Positions 25,274 to 34,025 are shown, counted from the stretch's first letter. The stretch is DNA of 64,000 nt from Lachnospiraceae bacterium (GCA_902363555.1 CABJAM010000006.1:203854-267853), one strand, 5' to 3'. The notes: generated by a model not told the origin, from the sequence alone. Program-made: numbers and translations.

Positions 25274-26737
25274 ATGAAACCACAAGAGACAAAATTTGAA
25301 TTTGTATATAATGAAATTAAGCAGTGTATTTTAGATGGACAGATACCTCATGGAAATGCCTTGCCATCTTCAAGGATGTATTGCGAACAATTCCATGTTA
25401 GCAGATATACGATTAACCGTGTTTTCGAAGCATTGAGGGCGGAAGGACTGATTGATATTCAGCCTCGCCTTGCGCCGATTGTTATTTCAACAAAAGATAC
25501 CTGTAATTCATCAAGCACTGTTTTTGAGATTCTAAAACAAAAGGAATGTATTTTACAGGTATATCAAACTTTTGCCCTAATACTGCCTTCACTTTTGGTT
25601 TTTTCCTTACAGGGATGTGATGTGGAGGTACTGCCTTACTATAAACAGGCTGTGAAAGCATTGCGTTTAGGATATACTGCTGGTGGATGGCGTCCTCCCT
25701 CTAAATTAGGATATGAGATATTAAGAATAGGCGGTAATTCCCTATTCAGCGAACTCTACTCTACGTTTGGCCTTTATAATAAACTTACATTCTTTACAGA
25801 GGAGTGTACTTACTTCTCTAAGCATTTTTCACAGGAAGCGGTATCTGTAGCCAATGTCATTCCAGATGTCTTAAAAGGCGATGATCCACACATAAAGTAC
25901 AACCTGCTCTCAAATATGTATCAGAAACTTACGGAATTCATTGAAAATACCTTAAATTATCTGTCAGAGGCCACCCCAAAATGTCATTCACAAACTGGTT
26001 TAAGGTTTTCATGGAATCCCATGCGTGGTCAGGATTATTGTTACTCAAAAATTGTTGATGACTTGAATTTAAAAATCGGTCTTGGAGAGTATTCTGTTGG
26101 AATGTTTCTACCATATGAAAAGCAACTGGCCAACCAGTATGAGGTCTCTATATCGACGGTCAGAAAGGCATTATCAGAACTCGAGCAAAGAGGTTTCGTA
26201 AAGACATTAAATGGGAAAGGCACTATAGTGATAGAACCAGATGATACGAAGCTTCATCAGCTGGCTCTTAATTCCGGATATGTAGAAAAATCACTACGTT
26301 ACCTTCACGCCCTGCAGCTAATGGTGCTAATCATTCGCCCGGCCGCTTTAGCTGCAACTCCACAGTTTACTAGTGAAGAACTGGACGAGTTGGCTGATAG
26401 ATTTACTTCCTCTGACTCTGTTTATTTGGCAGATATTTTGGAAGCCATAATGAGAAATACCACGTTAGAACCTTTATATGTTATATTATCTGAAACCAAT
26501 CATCTTCTTGAATGGGGACACCATTTTGCTTATTATCCGTCCAAGAAACATACACTTTCACAACTCAACAAGCAAGTCATTCTTGCGCTTCAACAGTTAA
26601 GGGAAGGTAATGCAGACGCCTTTGCGGATGGCATAGCAGATTGTTATCGCTACAATTTGAGCCGTATGAAGAAGCATATGGTAGAAAAATATAAATTTCG
26701 TAATGTAGCTAATATTCGGGTTCCAGAAAAATATTAG
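25274..26737 (+). CDS. GntR-type regulator with two winged-helix domains
   Basis: An unusual 487-residue regulator. A first GntR-type winged helix lies at residues 5-72 (FVYNEIKQCILDGQIP, LPSSRMYCEQFHVSRYTINR). A second one lies at 258-321 (GEYSVGMFLPYEKQLANQYE, VSISTVRKALSELEQRGFV). The two differ enough to be an old duplication. The region between (about 85-245) and the C-terminal ~165 residues are helical and of no family I recognise; there is no aminotransferase or UTRA domain visible. It is divergent from the phosphorelay operon and shares its AT-rich composition, so it probably regulates that operon. AGGAGG precedes the ATG. Confidence 0.8.
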   Translation: MKPQETKFEFVYNEIKQCILDGQIPHGNALPSSRMYCEQFHVSRYTINRVFEALRAEGLIDIQPRLAPIVISTKDTCNSSSTVFEILKQKECILQVYQTFALILPSLLVFSLQGCDVEVLPYYKQAVKALRLGYTAGGWRPPSKLGYEILRIGGNSLFSELYSTFGLYNKLTFFTEECTYFSKHFSQEAVSVANVIPDVLKGDDPHIKYNLLSNMYQKLTEFIENTLNYLSEATPKCHSQTGLRFSWNPMRGQDYCYSKIVDDLNLKIGLGEYSVGMFLPYEKQLANQYEVSISTVRKALSELEQRGFVKTLNGKGTIVIEPDDTKLHQLALNSGYVEKSLRYLHALQLMVLIIRPAALAATPQFTSEELDELADRFTSSDSVYLADILEAIMRNTTLEPLYVILSETNHLLEWGHHFAYYPSKKHTLSQLNKQVILALQQLREGNADAFADGIADCYRYNLSRMKKHMVEKYKFRNVANIRVPEKY

Positions 26738-26884
26738 TTTGCAAGCAATGGAAAGAGATATCCTTTCCGCTTGTTGGGGAGTTCCCCAAGTCCCCGGCCC
26801 AACACAGAAATGTGTGGGCCGAACACCATGTAGAGCATGGTGGCTGCCTCGCCGTGGCGGACGCTTAAAGAGCAAGGATATAGC

Positions 26885-26992
26885 AAAAGCCGTTTTCTTT
26901 TTAGCGAGCAAGTCAGCATATTCCGCCTGCAAAATTTTGACCGTGGGCAGTTCCTTTGTGCCTAAATCGTTAAAGGCCCGTTTGGCTGCTTC
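26885..26992 (-). pseudogene. Fragment of a mobilisation relaxase
   Basis: Minus-strand translation gives EAAKRAFNDLGTKELPTV and then AEYADLLAKKKTAF, which I recognise as the C-terminal region of relaxases from Firmicute mobilisable elements. Both ends break into unrelated frames. The downstream part (26740-26880) is intergenic sequence of the same kind of element. It is a dead remnant. Confidence 0.65.
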
Positions 26993-27527
26993 AACGTACC
27001 CGCTTTGTCCAATACAGAAGCGAGTTGGAAGCCTCCGCCTGTACTTTATCCCGGTATGCCCTCCGAATATCATCAGCAGGAAAATCAGCAAAAAGCCGTG
27101 CCAGGATTGCCCGCAGGTTTTCCGCCGATTGTGGGCACTCAGAGAGCATGAACGCCATATTTTTAACGGACAATTCTTCTGCTACATATTCCTGAATGGC
27201 TGAAATGCTAACCAGTGGGATAGCTTCCTAGTAGGTCAATTCTATGTTCCAGCCTTTATGGCGTTCCATTACTTCTGTTACCAGTTCAGCCGGAGGATTC
27301 TGTATATATTCCTCTATCTTGTAAAAGATAAATTTCACATTCTCAGCCGGTAGATCATCAACTACAAGCAGGTTTTTGTCATTCACTTTATAACCATATA
27401 TCTGTTCCTTTTGCACCTGCTCCATTCTGGTGCGTTTCTCTTTTTGCAGAGTTTTAAGCCTATCGGATATTTTACCGTCCGCTACCATATCCGCATATGC
27501 TTTTTCTATTTCATCGTAAGATTTCAT
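26991..27527 (-). pseudogene. Mobile-element ORF interrupted by an in-frame TAG
   Basis: The minus-strand frame starting at ATG 27527 (MKSYDEIEKAYADMVADG) runs to a TAG at 27228-27230, then continues in the same frame as EAIPLVSISAIQEYV and on to about 27027, where it joins the relaxase fragment. The segment YGYKVNDKNLLVVDD...NVKFIF resembles the start of the Recombinase domain of large serine recombinases, but no catalytic domain is present. A point nonsense mutation plus a 3' rearrangement is the simplest reading. Identity is uncertain. Confidence 0.5.
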
Positions 27528-27614
27528 AGTCACACCTCACCTTTATTTTGATCTGCTTTAAGAACATGGACGCAGCACCCGTTTAGAATGCCGCGCCCGG
27601 TCAGCTTTTTTGTA

Positions 27615-27806
27615 TCAAATAGATTTCAGCATATGGTTAAAGTCCGCCACCCGTTCCGTCAGCCAGGAGGCCGCCAGCGGCATTCTGTAGGGGCTTACCA
27701 GCCACTCTAGAACCAGGAAGCCGATAAATCCGTCCACCCGTCCGGCGAACAATACCACGATCCCCAGCAGGAACAACAGAAACGCGACAAATGGCCAGGG
27801 GGCTTT
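27615..27806 (-). pseudogene. 5'-truncated small membrane protein of a mobile element
   Basis: An open minus-strand frame without a start codon encodes about 63 residues: a hydrophobic stretch (APWPFVAFLLFLLGIVVLF) followed by DGFIGFLVLEWLVSPY and ending DFNHMLKSI. The pattern resembles membrane proteins encoded in clostridial conjugative elements, though I cannot name the family with confidence. It adds to the debris between 26.7 and 27.8 kb. Confidence 0.4.
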
Positions 27807-27957
27807 TTATGAAGATTTTTTTAATTTTTGGCCGGGAAGTTTAAAGAATTTTTGACAATATTAAAGGATGACTTGTTTTGTTTCAGTTTATAGGATATAC
27901 TATTGTACAGCGGTATTTCAACGGGATATAAGATATGCCGCCAGGGAGGACGTCGTG

Positions 27958-28992
27958 TTGAAGAAATACGGTAAGGCGCTGATAAACGCGCTGTTTATTG
28001 CGGTGTTGCTCGGCCTCACGCTGTACTTTTTATTAAAGGACCAGGAGCTGCCTCAAATATTTGATGCGATCGGCCAGGCGAAGCCGGCCTACCTGCTCAT
28101 AGGGGTTGTACTGGTCATTGTTTTCGTATGCAGTGAGTCGGTAATTATTAACTATATGATGCGGAGCTTAAATTATAAGGCTCCCATGAAAAATTGTATT
28201 AAATATTCATTTATAGGATTTTTCTTTAGCTGTGTGACGCCATCGGCATCCGGTGGCCAGCCGGCGCAGGTCTACTATATGAATAAGGACGGATTGGATA
28301 TATCTGTCTCGTCGCTGGTGCTTATGGTTATTACTGTGGCATATAAGGCAGTCCTGCTCATACTCAGTGGACTGGCTTTTTTGACGGAGAGTGATTTTAT
28401 CCATTCCCACCTGGGAAATGTCCGTTATATTTTAATTTATGGCGTCATTGTCAATGTGGCGTTTATAACCTTTTTGCTGGTTGTGATCTTCAAGACTTCC
28501 CTGGTACGCCATTTTTGCCAGTGGGCCGTGCATTTACTGGCCCGTTTGCGGATTGTCAAAAATGAGCAGGAGCGTCTTGAAAAAATATTTGTCTCACTGG
28601 ACCGGTATCACGTTGGCGCGGTGTATCTGCGCAGGCACCTGATGGTGCTGGTCAATGTGCTGCTCATCACTATCGCCCAGCGTGTGTTTTTATTTATCGT
28701 CACATGGCTTGTTTACAAAGCCTTCGGCTTGTCGGGCACGAGTGTGTGGCAGATCGTATCGCTCCAGACGATCATTTCATTGTCTGTGGATATGCTCCCG
28801 CTTCCGGGAGGGATCGGAGCCAGTGAGGCCAGCTTTATGGTCATGTTTGAACAGATTTTCGGAGAAAAGCTGGTGCTGCCGGGGATGCTTTTAAGCCGTG
28901 GCATCAGTTATTATATACTTGTACTCATCAGCGGGCTGGTGACCTGCTGGGCACATATTAGCAGTCAGAGAGGGGAAAGAAAAAACAAATGA
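27958..28992 (+). CDS. Flippase-like membrane protein (lysyl-PG synthase TM-domain family)
   Basis: A polytopic membrane protein of the UPF0104/LPG-synthase transmembrane family, with about eight hydrophobic segments and the conserved SASGGQPAQVYYM and LPLPGGIGASEASF motifs. It lacks the catalytic lysyl-transfer domain of MprF. The frame extends upstream but the best start is TTG 27958 with AGGGAGGA at 27943-27950; GTG 27955 is the alternative. It overlaps pssA by 4 bp (ATGA), so it is translationally coupled to phospholipid synthesis, suggesting a role in moving lipid across the membrane (inference). Confidence 0.85.
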   Translation: MKKYGKALINALFIAVLLGLTLYFLLKDQELPQIFDAIGQAKPAYLLIGVVLVIVFVCSESVIINYMMRSLNYKAPMKNCIKYSFIGFFFSCVTPSASGGQPAQVYYMNKDGLDISVSSLVLMVITVAYKAVLLILSGLAFLTESDFIHSHLGNVRYILIYGVIVNVAFITFLLVVIFKTSLVRHFCQWAVHLLARLRIVKNEQERLEKIFVSLDRYHVGAVYLRRHLMVLVNVLLITIAQRVFLFIVTWLVYKAFGLSGTSVWQIVSLQTIISLSVDMLPLPGGIGASEASFMVMFEQIFGEKLVLPGMLLSRGISYYILVLISGLVTCWAHISSQRGERKNK

Positions 28993-29618
28993 TAGGAATT
29001 TACAGCTATACAGTTATTTTGACATATATAAGTCTTGCAATTTCGTTTTTTGGGATGATCCAGACATTGGAGGGGAATTATCCCATAGCGCTGCTGTGCC
29101 TGGTGGGTTCGGGGATATGCGATATGTTTGACGGTAAGATCGCCCGGTCAAAGAAAAACCGTACCGAGGATGAAAAGAAGTTTGGTATACAGATCGACTC
29201 TCTGTGTGATCTCGTCTGTTTCGGTGTGTTCCCGGCCGTGATCGGCTATTCATTGGGTGTTCATTCCGTGTTTGGCAAGATTTATCTTGTTTTGTTTGTT
29301 ATTGCAGCGGTGATCCGTCTGGCTTACTTTAATGTCAGTGAGGATAAGCGGCAGCAGGAGACGGACGAGAACCGGCATTATTATCAGGGGCTGCCGGTGA
29401 CCAGCGTGTCCATTATCATACCTCTTGTCTTTTTAATGAAGCACTATTTTCGTTCCAGATTTATCGTCTTTTACGAAGTTGTGCTCCTGTGCATCGCGTT
29501 TTTATTTGTTTTGGATATAAAAATTAAAAAGCCGGATACAAAAATGAGTTTGATATTAGGCGTGATCGGCGCATTTATCGTGGTGCGTCTTGTCATGCTT
29601 GGATTGGGGATGCCATGA
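28989..29618 (+). CDS. pssA: CDP-diacylglycerol-serine O-phosphatidyltransferase
   Basis: Integral membrane enzyme joining serine to CDP-diacylglycerol to make phosphatidylserine. The CDP-alcohol phosphotransferase signature is complete: DMFDGKIAR...GIQIDSLCD, matching DGxxARx8Gx3Dx3D. About six transmembrane segments follow. Length 209 fits the short Bacillus-type enzyme. It overlaps the flippase-like gene and psd by 4 bp on each side, so the three are translated as one coupled unit producing phosphatidylethanolamine. Confidence 0.9.
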   Translation: MIGIYSYTVILTYISLAISFFGMIQTLEGNYPIALLCLVGSGICDMFDGKIARSKKNRTEDEKKFGIQIDSLCDLVCFGVFPAVIGYSLGVHSVFGKIYLVLFVIAAVIRLAYFNVSEDKRQQETDENRHYYQGLPVTSVSIIIPLVFLMKHYFRSRFIVFYEVVLLCIAFLFVLDIKIKKPDTKMSLILGVIGAFIVVRLVMLGLGMP

Positions 29619-30478
29619 TCAAATACAGTACACGGGATGGCTCGCGATGGGAAGAAGAAAACAGTCAGGACAGGCTGCTGCGACGGCTTTATCACAGCCG
29701 GTGGGGGCGCATGGTGCTCCGGGTGCTGACACTGCCACTCCTTTCAAGACTGGGCGGCTGGGCGTTAAATACCCGCATATCTGCTGCGGCGATCCCATCA
29801 TTTATACGGTCCAATCACATCGATATGAGCCAGTATGAGGACCGGAAATTTATGTCTTATAACGACTTCTTTACGCGGAAGATCAAGGCGGGGCGGCGCC
29901 CTGTGGAAACGGACCCGTCCGTTTTGATCTCGCCCTGTGACGGTAAGGTGTCCGTATTTAAAATCTGGGAGGACAGCCAGTTTCATATAAAAAATTCGGT
30001 ATATACAGTAAAATCATTGACCAGGAGTGACCGCCTGGCGGAAAAATATGCCGGCGGCTGGTGCGTTCTCATACGTCTTACAGTGGACGATTATCACCGC
30101 TACTGTTATCCGGACAACGGCCGCAAGTCAAAAAATTACAGGATACCGGGCGTTTTTCATACGGTCAATCCTGTGGCGGTGTCGTGTGCGCCGGTCTACA
30201 AGGAAAATACCCGGGAGTTTACAATTATAAGATCCGAACACTTTGGCGATATCCTCCAGATGGAGGTGGGAGCCATGATGGTGGGCCGCATTTCCAATCA
30301 CCACGAAAAGGCCCGCGTTCACCGGGGGGAAGAAAAGGGATACTTTCAGTTTGGCGGCTCCACGGTGATCCTTTTATTGGAGCCTGATGTGTTTTGGCCC
30401 GACTGCGACATTGTGGCCAATACGCTGGAAGGTTATGAAACAGTTATAAAAATGGGAAATTCTCTGGGGCGCTGTTAG
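29615..30478 (+). CDS. psd: Phosphatidylserine decarboxylase proenzyme
   Basis: Decarboxylates phosphatidylserine to phosphatidylethanolamine after self-cleavage to form a pyruvoyl group. The cleavage site is the GGST in YFQFGGSTVILLLE (family LGST/GGST). Other family motifs visible are FFTRKI, SPCDGKVS, VDDYHRYCYPD and the metal/active His in ISNHHEKA. Length 287 is typical of the clostridial form. The start ATGA overlaps the pssA stop. A strong terminator at 30523-30573 ends the operon. Confidence 0.92.
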   Translation: MIKYSTRDGSRWEEENSQDRLLRRLYHSRWGRMVLRVLTLPLLSRLGGWALNTRISAAAIPSFIRSNHIDMSQYEDRKFMSYNDFFTRKIKAGRRPVETDPSVLISPCDGKVSVFKIWEDSQFHIKNSVYTVKSLTRSDRLAEKYAGGWCVLIRLTVDDYHRYCYPDNGRKSKNYRIPGVFHTVNPVAVSCAPVYKENTREFTIIRSEHFGDILQMEVGAMMVGRISNHHEKARVHRGEEKGYFQFGGSTVILLLEPDVFWPDCDIVANTLEGYETVIKMGNSLGRC

Positions 30479-30522
30479 AGGTTATTGCAAACAACATTGT
30501 TTAATAAGTACAGGTCTTTTTC

Positions 30523-30573
30523 AGGCTGCCGCTCTGTCCGGAAGTTTATCCGGGGCAGTGCGGCAGCCTTTTT
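30523..30573 (+). terminator. Rho-independent terminator of the phospholipid operon
   Basis: AGGCTGCCGC (30523-30532) pairs with GTGCGGCAGCCT-type sequence (30558-30569), with more pairing inside (TGTCCGG/CCGGGGCA), then TTTTT. Confidence 0.85.
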
Positions 30574-30574
30574 G

Positions 30575-30625
30575 TAACCATTCAGACAGGCCTGCGCATG
30601 GTTTGCGCTGACCGTATAGTGCCGT
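30575..30625 (+). repeat. Dispersed palindromic repeat (copy C)
   Basis: GTAACCATTCAGACAGG followed by CCTGCGCATGGTTTGCGCTG and CGTATAGTGCCGTAAAT. It matches 16076-16113 (minus) and 17979-18030 (plus). Confidence 0.6.
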
Positions 30626-30735
30626 AAATGGAGATGTCAAACGATTTTGACATGGATTTTGCCGGATGTCAGCGGTGTTTGATAGACATTTTTACGTTCC
30701 GGTGGCATGATAGCTGTGAAAGGAGCAAATGGGAA

Positions 30736-31143
30736 ATGGAAATAGGAAAGAAGCTGAGAGAGGCCCGGACGACATCCGGTCTTACCCAGGAAAAGGTTGC
30801 GGAGCTGATCCAGGTATCCCGCCAGACAATTTCAAATTGGGAAAATGAGAAATCCTATCCGGATATTGTCAGTGTTATTAAATTGAGCAGTCTTTACGCG
30901 ATCAGCCTGGACGAATTATTGAAGGGAGATAAAAAAATGATCGAACATCTGGAAGAAAGTACAAATATTGTAAGCAGCAACAAAAAGCTGATCGGGGCGA
31001 TCCTCGCCAATATTATATTTTTGGCGATATTGATCGCTTTTTACGGGATCATACCGGACAATCGCTATTTTCTGGCAGGCATTTTTACGCTGGCTGTCGT
31101 CAGCGCATCGATATTATTGTATCAGATCATACGTAAGCTTTAA
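30736..31143 (+). CDS. XRE-family regulator with C-terminal membrane segments
   Basis: Residues 1-62 form a Cro/C1-type helix-turn-helix (IGKKLREARTTSGLTQEKVA, VSRQTISNWENEKSYPDI). The C-terminal ~70 residues contain two hydrophobic helices (IGAILANIIFLAILIAFY and YFLAGIFTLAVVSASILLY), so the DNA-binding head is tethered to the membrane. This form is common beside small membrane proteins and transporters in clostridia. ATG 30736 is used: the AAGGAG site lies about 10 nt upstream and the domain begins there. It is followed by a small membrane protein gene, probably its partner or target. Confidence 0.88.
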   Translation: MEIGKKLREARTTSGLTQEKVAELIQVSRQTISNWENEKSYPDIVSVIKLSSLYAISLDELLKGDKKMIEHLEESTNIVSSNKKLIGAILANIIFLAILIAFYGIIPDNRYFLAGIFTLAVVSASILLYQIIRKL

Positions 31144-31167
31144 TCGTTTAGAGGATCGAACGATTAC
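31141..31167. repeat. Palindromic intergenic element (pair with 47191-47218)
   Basis: TAATCGTT and AACGATTA form a perfect 8-bp inverted repeat with a 10-nt loop TAGAGGATCG. The same arrangement with small changes recurs at 47191-47218. Confidence 0.65.
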
Positions 31168-31194
31168 ATTTAATTACTTTGGAGGTTGATTTAT

Positions 31195-31527
31195 ATGGAA
31201 AATAAAGAAATGATCGCAGCGCTGGTTGGCAGTGCCATTGCTCTTGTGGGAGCCTTTGATATAACGTGTCAGATTTATAAAATGACTAAAATCGACGCCA
31301 GGTCCCGTGGATTAAAGCATCCAAAATTATGGGGCCTGGTGGCGATGAATGGAAATAATTCTTCCGGTCTGCTGCTGTATTTGATCGGAAGAAAAAAATA
31401 CCCTGTGATAAGTATGTCCGAGCAGGACCGTACGGAGATGGAATCGAGAAAGAAAAAAGCGGGCGTGGGCCTGATCTTTTTGGCAGCCGGGGCAATAGGA
31501 CTGATTTTATCGGTAACATTGCTGTAG
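31195..31527 (+). CDS. Small membrane protein of unknown function
   Basis: A 110-residue protein with an N-terminal hydrophobic segment (MIAALVGSAIALVGAFDI), a central polar region rich in Lys and Arg, and a C-terminal hydrophobic helix (GVGLIFLAAGAIGLILSVTLL, read in two blocks). I do not recognise a named family. GGAGG at 31181-31185 supports ATG 31195 rather than the upstream TTG. It lies 51 bp after the membrane-tethered XRE regulator and is probably co-regulated with it. Confidence 0.65.
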   Translation: MENKEMIAALVGSAIALVGAFDITCQIYKMTKIDARSRGLKHPKLWGLVAMNGNNSSGLLLYLIGRKKYPVISMSEQDRTEMESRKKKAGVGLIFLAAGAIGLILSVTLL

Positions 31528-31552
31528 CCGGATGACGCCCGGCAGCCCTTTG

Positions 31553-32803
31553 TTATCGGAACTGCTTGGGCGTCATGCCTGTATATTTTTTAAACACCTT
31601 AGAAAAATAGCTCTGGTCCTCAAAGCCGACGGCGATAGCGATGTCGATGATGGAGAAGTTGCTGTTGGTGAGAAGCCGCTTGCTTTCCTCGATCCTCACA
31701 TGATTGAGATATTCTTTAAAGGACAGGCCCACTTCTTTTTTAAACATGGTGGAAAAATAGGCCGGGTTCAGATGGACATGGCCGGCCACCTGATCCAGCG
31801 TCAGTGTCTCGGTGTAGTGCTGGCTGATGAAGTTGACCGCTTTTTTCATAATTTCCCGGTTTTTAATATTGCCATGGCTTAAAATATTATCTGCGAAGGT
31901 TTCAACGATTTCCTGCAACGTATAACAGAGCGATTCATAGGAGGTGCAGGCGGCGATCTTTTTTATAAATTGTGTATTCAGGTTCAGCGCCGTGTCCGAA
32001 GCGCCGCCGCCCTCGATGGACGCCCGGGAGAGCAGCGTGCAAAGCTCCAGCGCCCGGGATTTGATCGTTTCCAGCTTCCCGCCATCCACAAAAAGCACGT
32101 AGCCCAGCAGATCGTTTAAAATGCCTTTGGCTTCGGAAATATTGCCGTTTTTCACCTTGGTGATCAGCGCCTGTTCTTTTTCCAACGGATAGGAGGGCGT
32201 GGCGTCAATGATCTGGCTTTTATACATCTGGATACTTTCATTGATTTTGGACTGCTGCTGCAGCCGTTCCTGCTTCTCAAGAAATACCTGCCTGCTCTCA
32301 TTCATAAGATTGGAGAACAGGTAATATAAAAGCTTGCTGATCTGTCCGGTGATGGCCGGGGATATGACCGGGAGATTTTGCGCCTCCTCATAAAGCTCCA
32401 GCAGATCGTCAGTGGGGATCGGGTAGCGCCTGGACAGCTCCGAAAGCATGATCGCATCCGGCTTATCCATGAGGAACGGGCCCACCAAAATAGAGCCGAA
32501 CAGGGTCGTCCGGTTCATTAACGGAAAGATAATATGATTTAAATTGGCAGGACAGGTAAATATATAGGTTTCCCCAAGAGAGATGGCATACTGGCTGGCA
32601 TCCAGATGGGTCTTTTCGCAGCTATGCTCCGGGTCCGCATATTTTCGGAAAATTTCGCAGTACCGGCAGGATTCACAATGCGCATCCAGAAAATCCCCTT
32701 TTTCATCGATCACCTGGACCGGAAGATTTGTGCAAATATGGAATGCCTTGAGCATTTCCTCAAGCTTATTCTGATCGACGATGGTGTATAGATATGGTAT
32801 CAT
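31553..32803 (-). CDS. AraC-family regulator with PocR sensory domain
   Basis: The N-terminal half is a PocR ligand-binding domain with the Cys-rich CESCRYCEIFRK and later FTCPANLNHIIFPL, a form used to sense small molecules in corrinoid- and diol-linked regulons. The C-terminal ~100 residues are an AraC helix-turn-helix pair (LDQVAGHVHLNPAYFSTMFKK and IAIAVGFEDQSYFSKVFKK). ATG 32803 is preferred, with GGGGGAA 7 nt upstream, over the TTG five codons earlier. It is divergent from the corrinoid protein gene across a 500-bp region and is the likely activator of that cluster. Confidence 0.9.
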   Translation of the reverse strand: MIPYLYTIVDQNKLEEMLKAFHICTNLPVQVIDEKGDFLDAHCESCRYCEIFRKYADPEHSCEKTHLDASQYAISLGETYIFTCPANLNHIIFPLMNRTTLFGSILVGPFLMDKPDAIMLSELSRRYPIPTDDLLELYEEAQNLPVISPAITGQISKLLYYLFSNLMNESRQVFLEKQERLQQQSKINESIQMYKSQIIDATPSYPLEKEQALITKVKNGNISEAKGILNDLLGYVLFVDGGKLETIKSRALELCTLLSRASIEGGGASDTALNLNTQFIKKIAACTSYESLCYTLQEIVETFADNILSHGNIKNREIMKKAVNFISQHYTETLTLDQVAGHVHLNPAYFSTMFKKEVGLSFKEYLNHVRIEESKRLLTNSNFSIIDIAIAVGFEDQSYFSKVFKKYTGMTPKQFR

Positions 32804-33303
32804 TCGTAATTCCCCCAAAATTTGTTCGGTAAAATAGTAAAAAAAATAGAAAATACAAAATTATTCCTAAAATAGTATAGCATATATTGGAATTATTTTA
32901 AAGCATATTAATTAATTTCATCGCATGATTTATGAAAACGGGTTACTGTTCACGGGGAGTCTGAAACAAGCCCGCCGCCCATAAGGTTCCACTCCGGGTG
33001 CCGACACCGACCGTCCGCGCAGTGTTAAAAGTTACAGATTGTTGTGAGCAATTATAGGATTTTTATATAAAATACAAAAAAATTACTGTTTTTCTGTAAA
33101 AAATTCCATGTTATTTCGTATGATATGCTATAATAGAAACACTGGTATATATATGCCCCTTCGGGCACGCGCAGTTGACTGCGCATAGGCGCGTTTTACG
33201 CGAAGCAATGACCTGCAAAGGGAAACGTGTTTCATTTGTGGCAGTTGCCGCGATTCGGCGAAAACCGATGGCGCCATAAAAAAATTTACGGAGGTAAAAT
33301 CAA
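32804..33303. other. 500-bp divergent regulatory region of the corrinoid cluster
   Basis: No gene is visible. The left part is AT-rich. A GC-richer patch (about 32940-33030) begins GTTACTGTTCAC, a 12-mer repeated in inverse at 50467-50478. A likely -10 box TATAAT lies at 33129-33134, with only a poor -35. After it come short hairpins (GCCCCTTCGGGC and a GCGCAGTTGACTGCGC type) in a 170-nt leader before the corrinoid gene. I looked for a cobalamin riboswitch here and did not find its conserved boxes. Confidence 0.5.
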
Positions 33304-33948
33304 ATGGGAATGGAAATCTTAGAAGAGATGTCCGGCTTTTTACAGAAGGGCCGCGCAAAAAATGTGAAAGCGCTTGTAACACAGGCATTGGAGGAAGGTA
33401 TTGATCCGAAAGCAATCTTAAATGAAGGCCTTCTTTCCGGAATGATGATCATTGGTGAAAAGTTTAAGAAAAATGAAGTGTTTGTACCGGAGGTTCTTGT
33501 GGCTGCCCGTGCTATGAACGCAGGTCTTGCCATACTTGAACCGAAGCTGATCGAAATCGGTAACGAACCCGTGGGAAAGGTTGTTATCGGTACAGTTAAG
33601 GGCGATCTTCACGATATCGGCAAAAATCTTGTAGCTATGATGCTCAAGGGTGCAGGCCTTGAAGTCACCGACATCGGTGTGGATGTGGACGTTGACAAGT
33701 TCATTTCTGAGGCTGAAAATGTAGGCGCAGATATTATTTGTATGTCCGCACTTCTGACAACCACCATGCCGAATATGAAGGCTGTGATCGATGAATTAAA
33801 GGCCAGAGGTCTGAGAGATAAATATATCGTTATGGTTGGCGGAGCTCCTGTGAATGAAGCTTTTGCAGAGCAGATCGGCGCCGATTACTATACACCGGAC
33901 GCTGCCACCGCAGCCGAGGTTGCAAAGCAGGCTGTGCTTGCAAAATAA
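33304..33948 (+). CDS. Corrinoid-binding methyl-carrier protein
   Basis: A methyltransferase corrinoid protein of the MtaC/MtbC/MttC type. The N-terminal four-helix cap (about 1-90) leads to a B12-binding Rossmann domain with the base-off ligand motif DLHDIGKNLV, then GADIICMSALLTTTMPNMK and VMVGGAPVNEAFAEQIGADY. Length 214 is normal. It shuttles a methyl group between a substrate methyltransferase and a second acceptor enzyme. No substrate methyltransferase is adjacent, so its substrate is unknown. AGGAGG-like ACGGAGGT precedes the ATG; a strong terminator at 33962-33998 follows. Confidence 0.93.
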   Translation: MGMEILEEMSGFLQKGRAKNVKALVTQALEEGIDPKAILNEGLLSGMMIIGEKFKKNEVFVPEVLVAARAMNAGLAILEPKLIEIGNEPVGKVVIGTVKGDLHDIGKNLVAMMLKGAGLEVTDIGVDVDVDKFISEAENVGADIICMSALLTTTMPNMKAVIDELKARGLRDKYIVMVGGAPVNEAFAEQIGADYYTPDAATAAEVAKQAVLAK

Positions 33949-33961
33949 AAATAATAGCCTG

Positions 33962-33998
33962 GGAGGCCGCAGCAAAGTTTGCTGCCGGCCTCCTTTTT
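33962..33998 (+). terminator. Rho-independent terminator after the corrinoid protein gene
   Basis: GGAGGCCGCAGCAAA pairs with TTTGCTGCCGGCCTCC (one bulge), followed by TTTTT. It may lower expression of the two downstream genes relative to the carrier protein. Confidence 0.9.
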
Positions 33999-34025
33999 AA
34001 ATATAAGACAGGAACGTATTTTATA

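Noticed and set aside
32820..33300. Cobalamin riboswitch before the corrinoid protein gene
   Set aside because: I found only a weak CCTGC similarity and none of the other conserved boxes; not supported on either strand.
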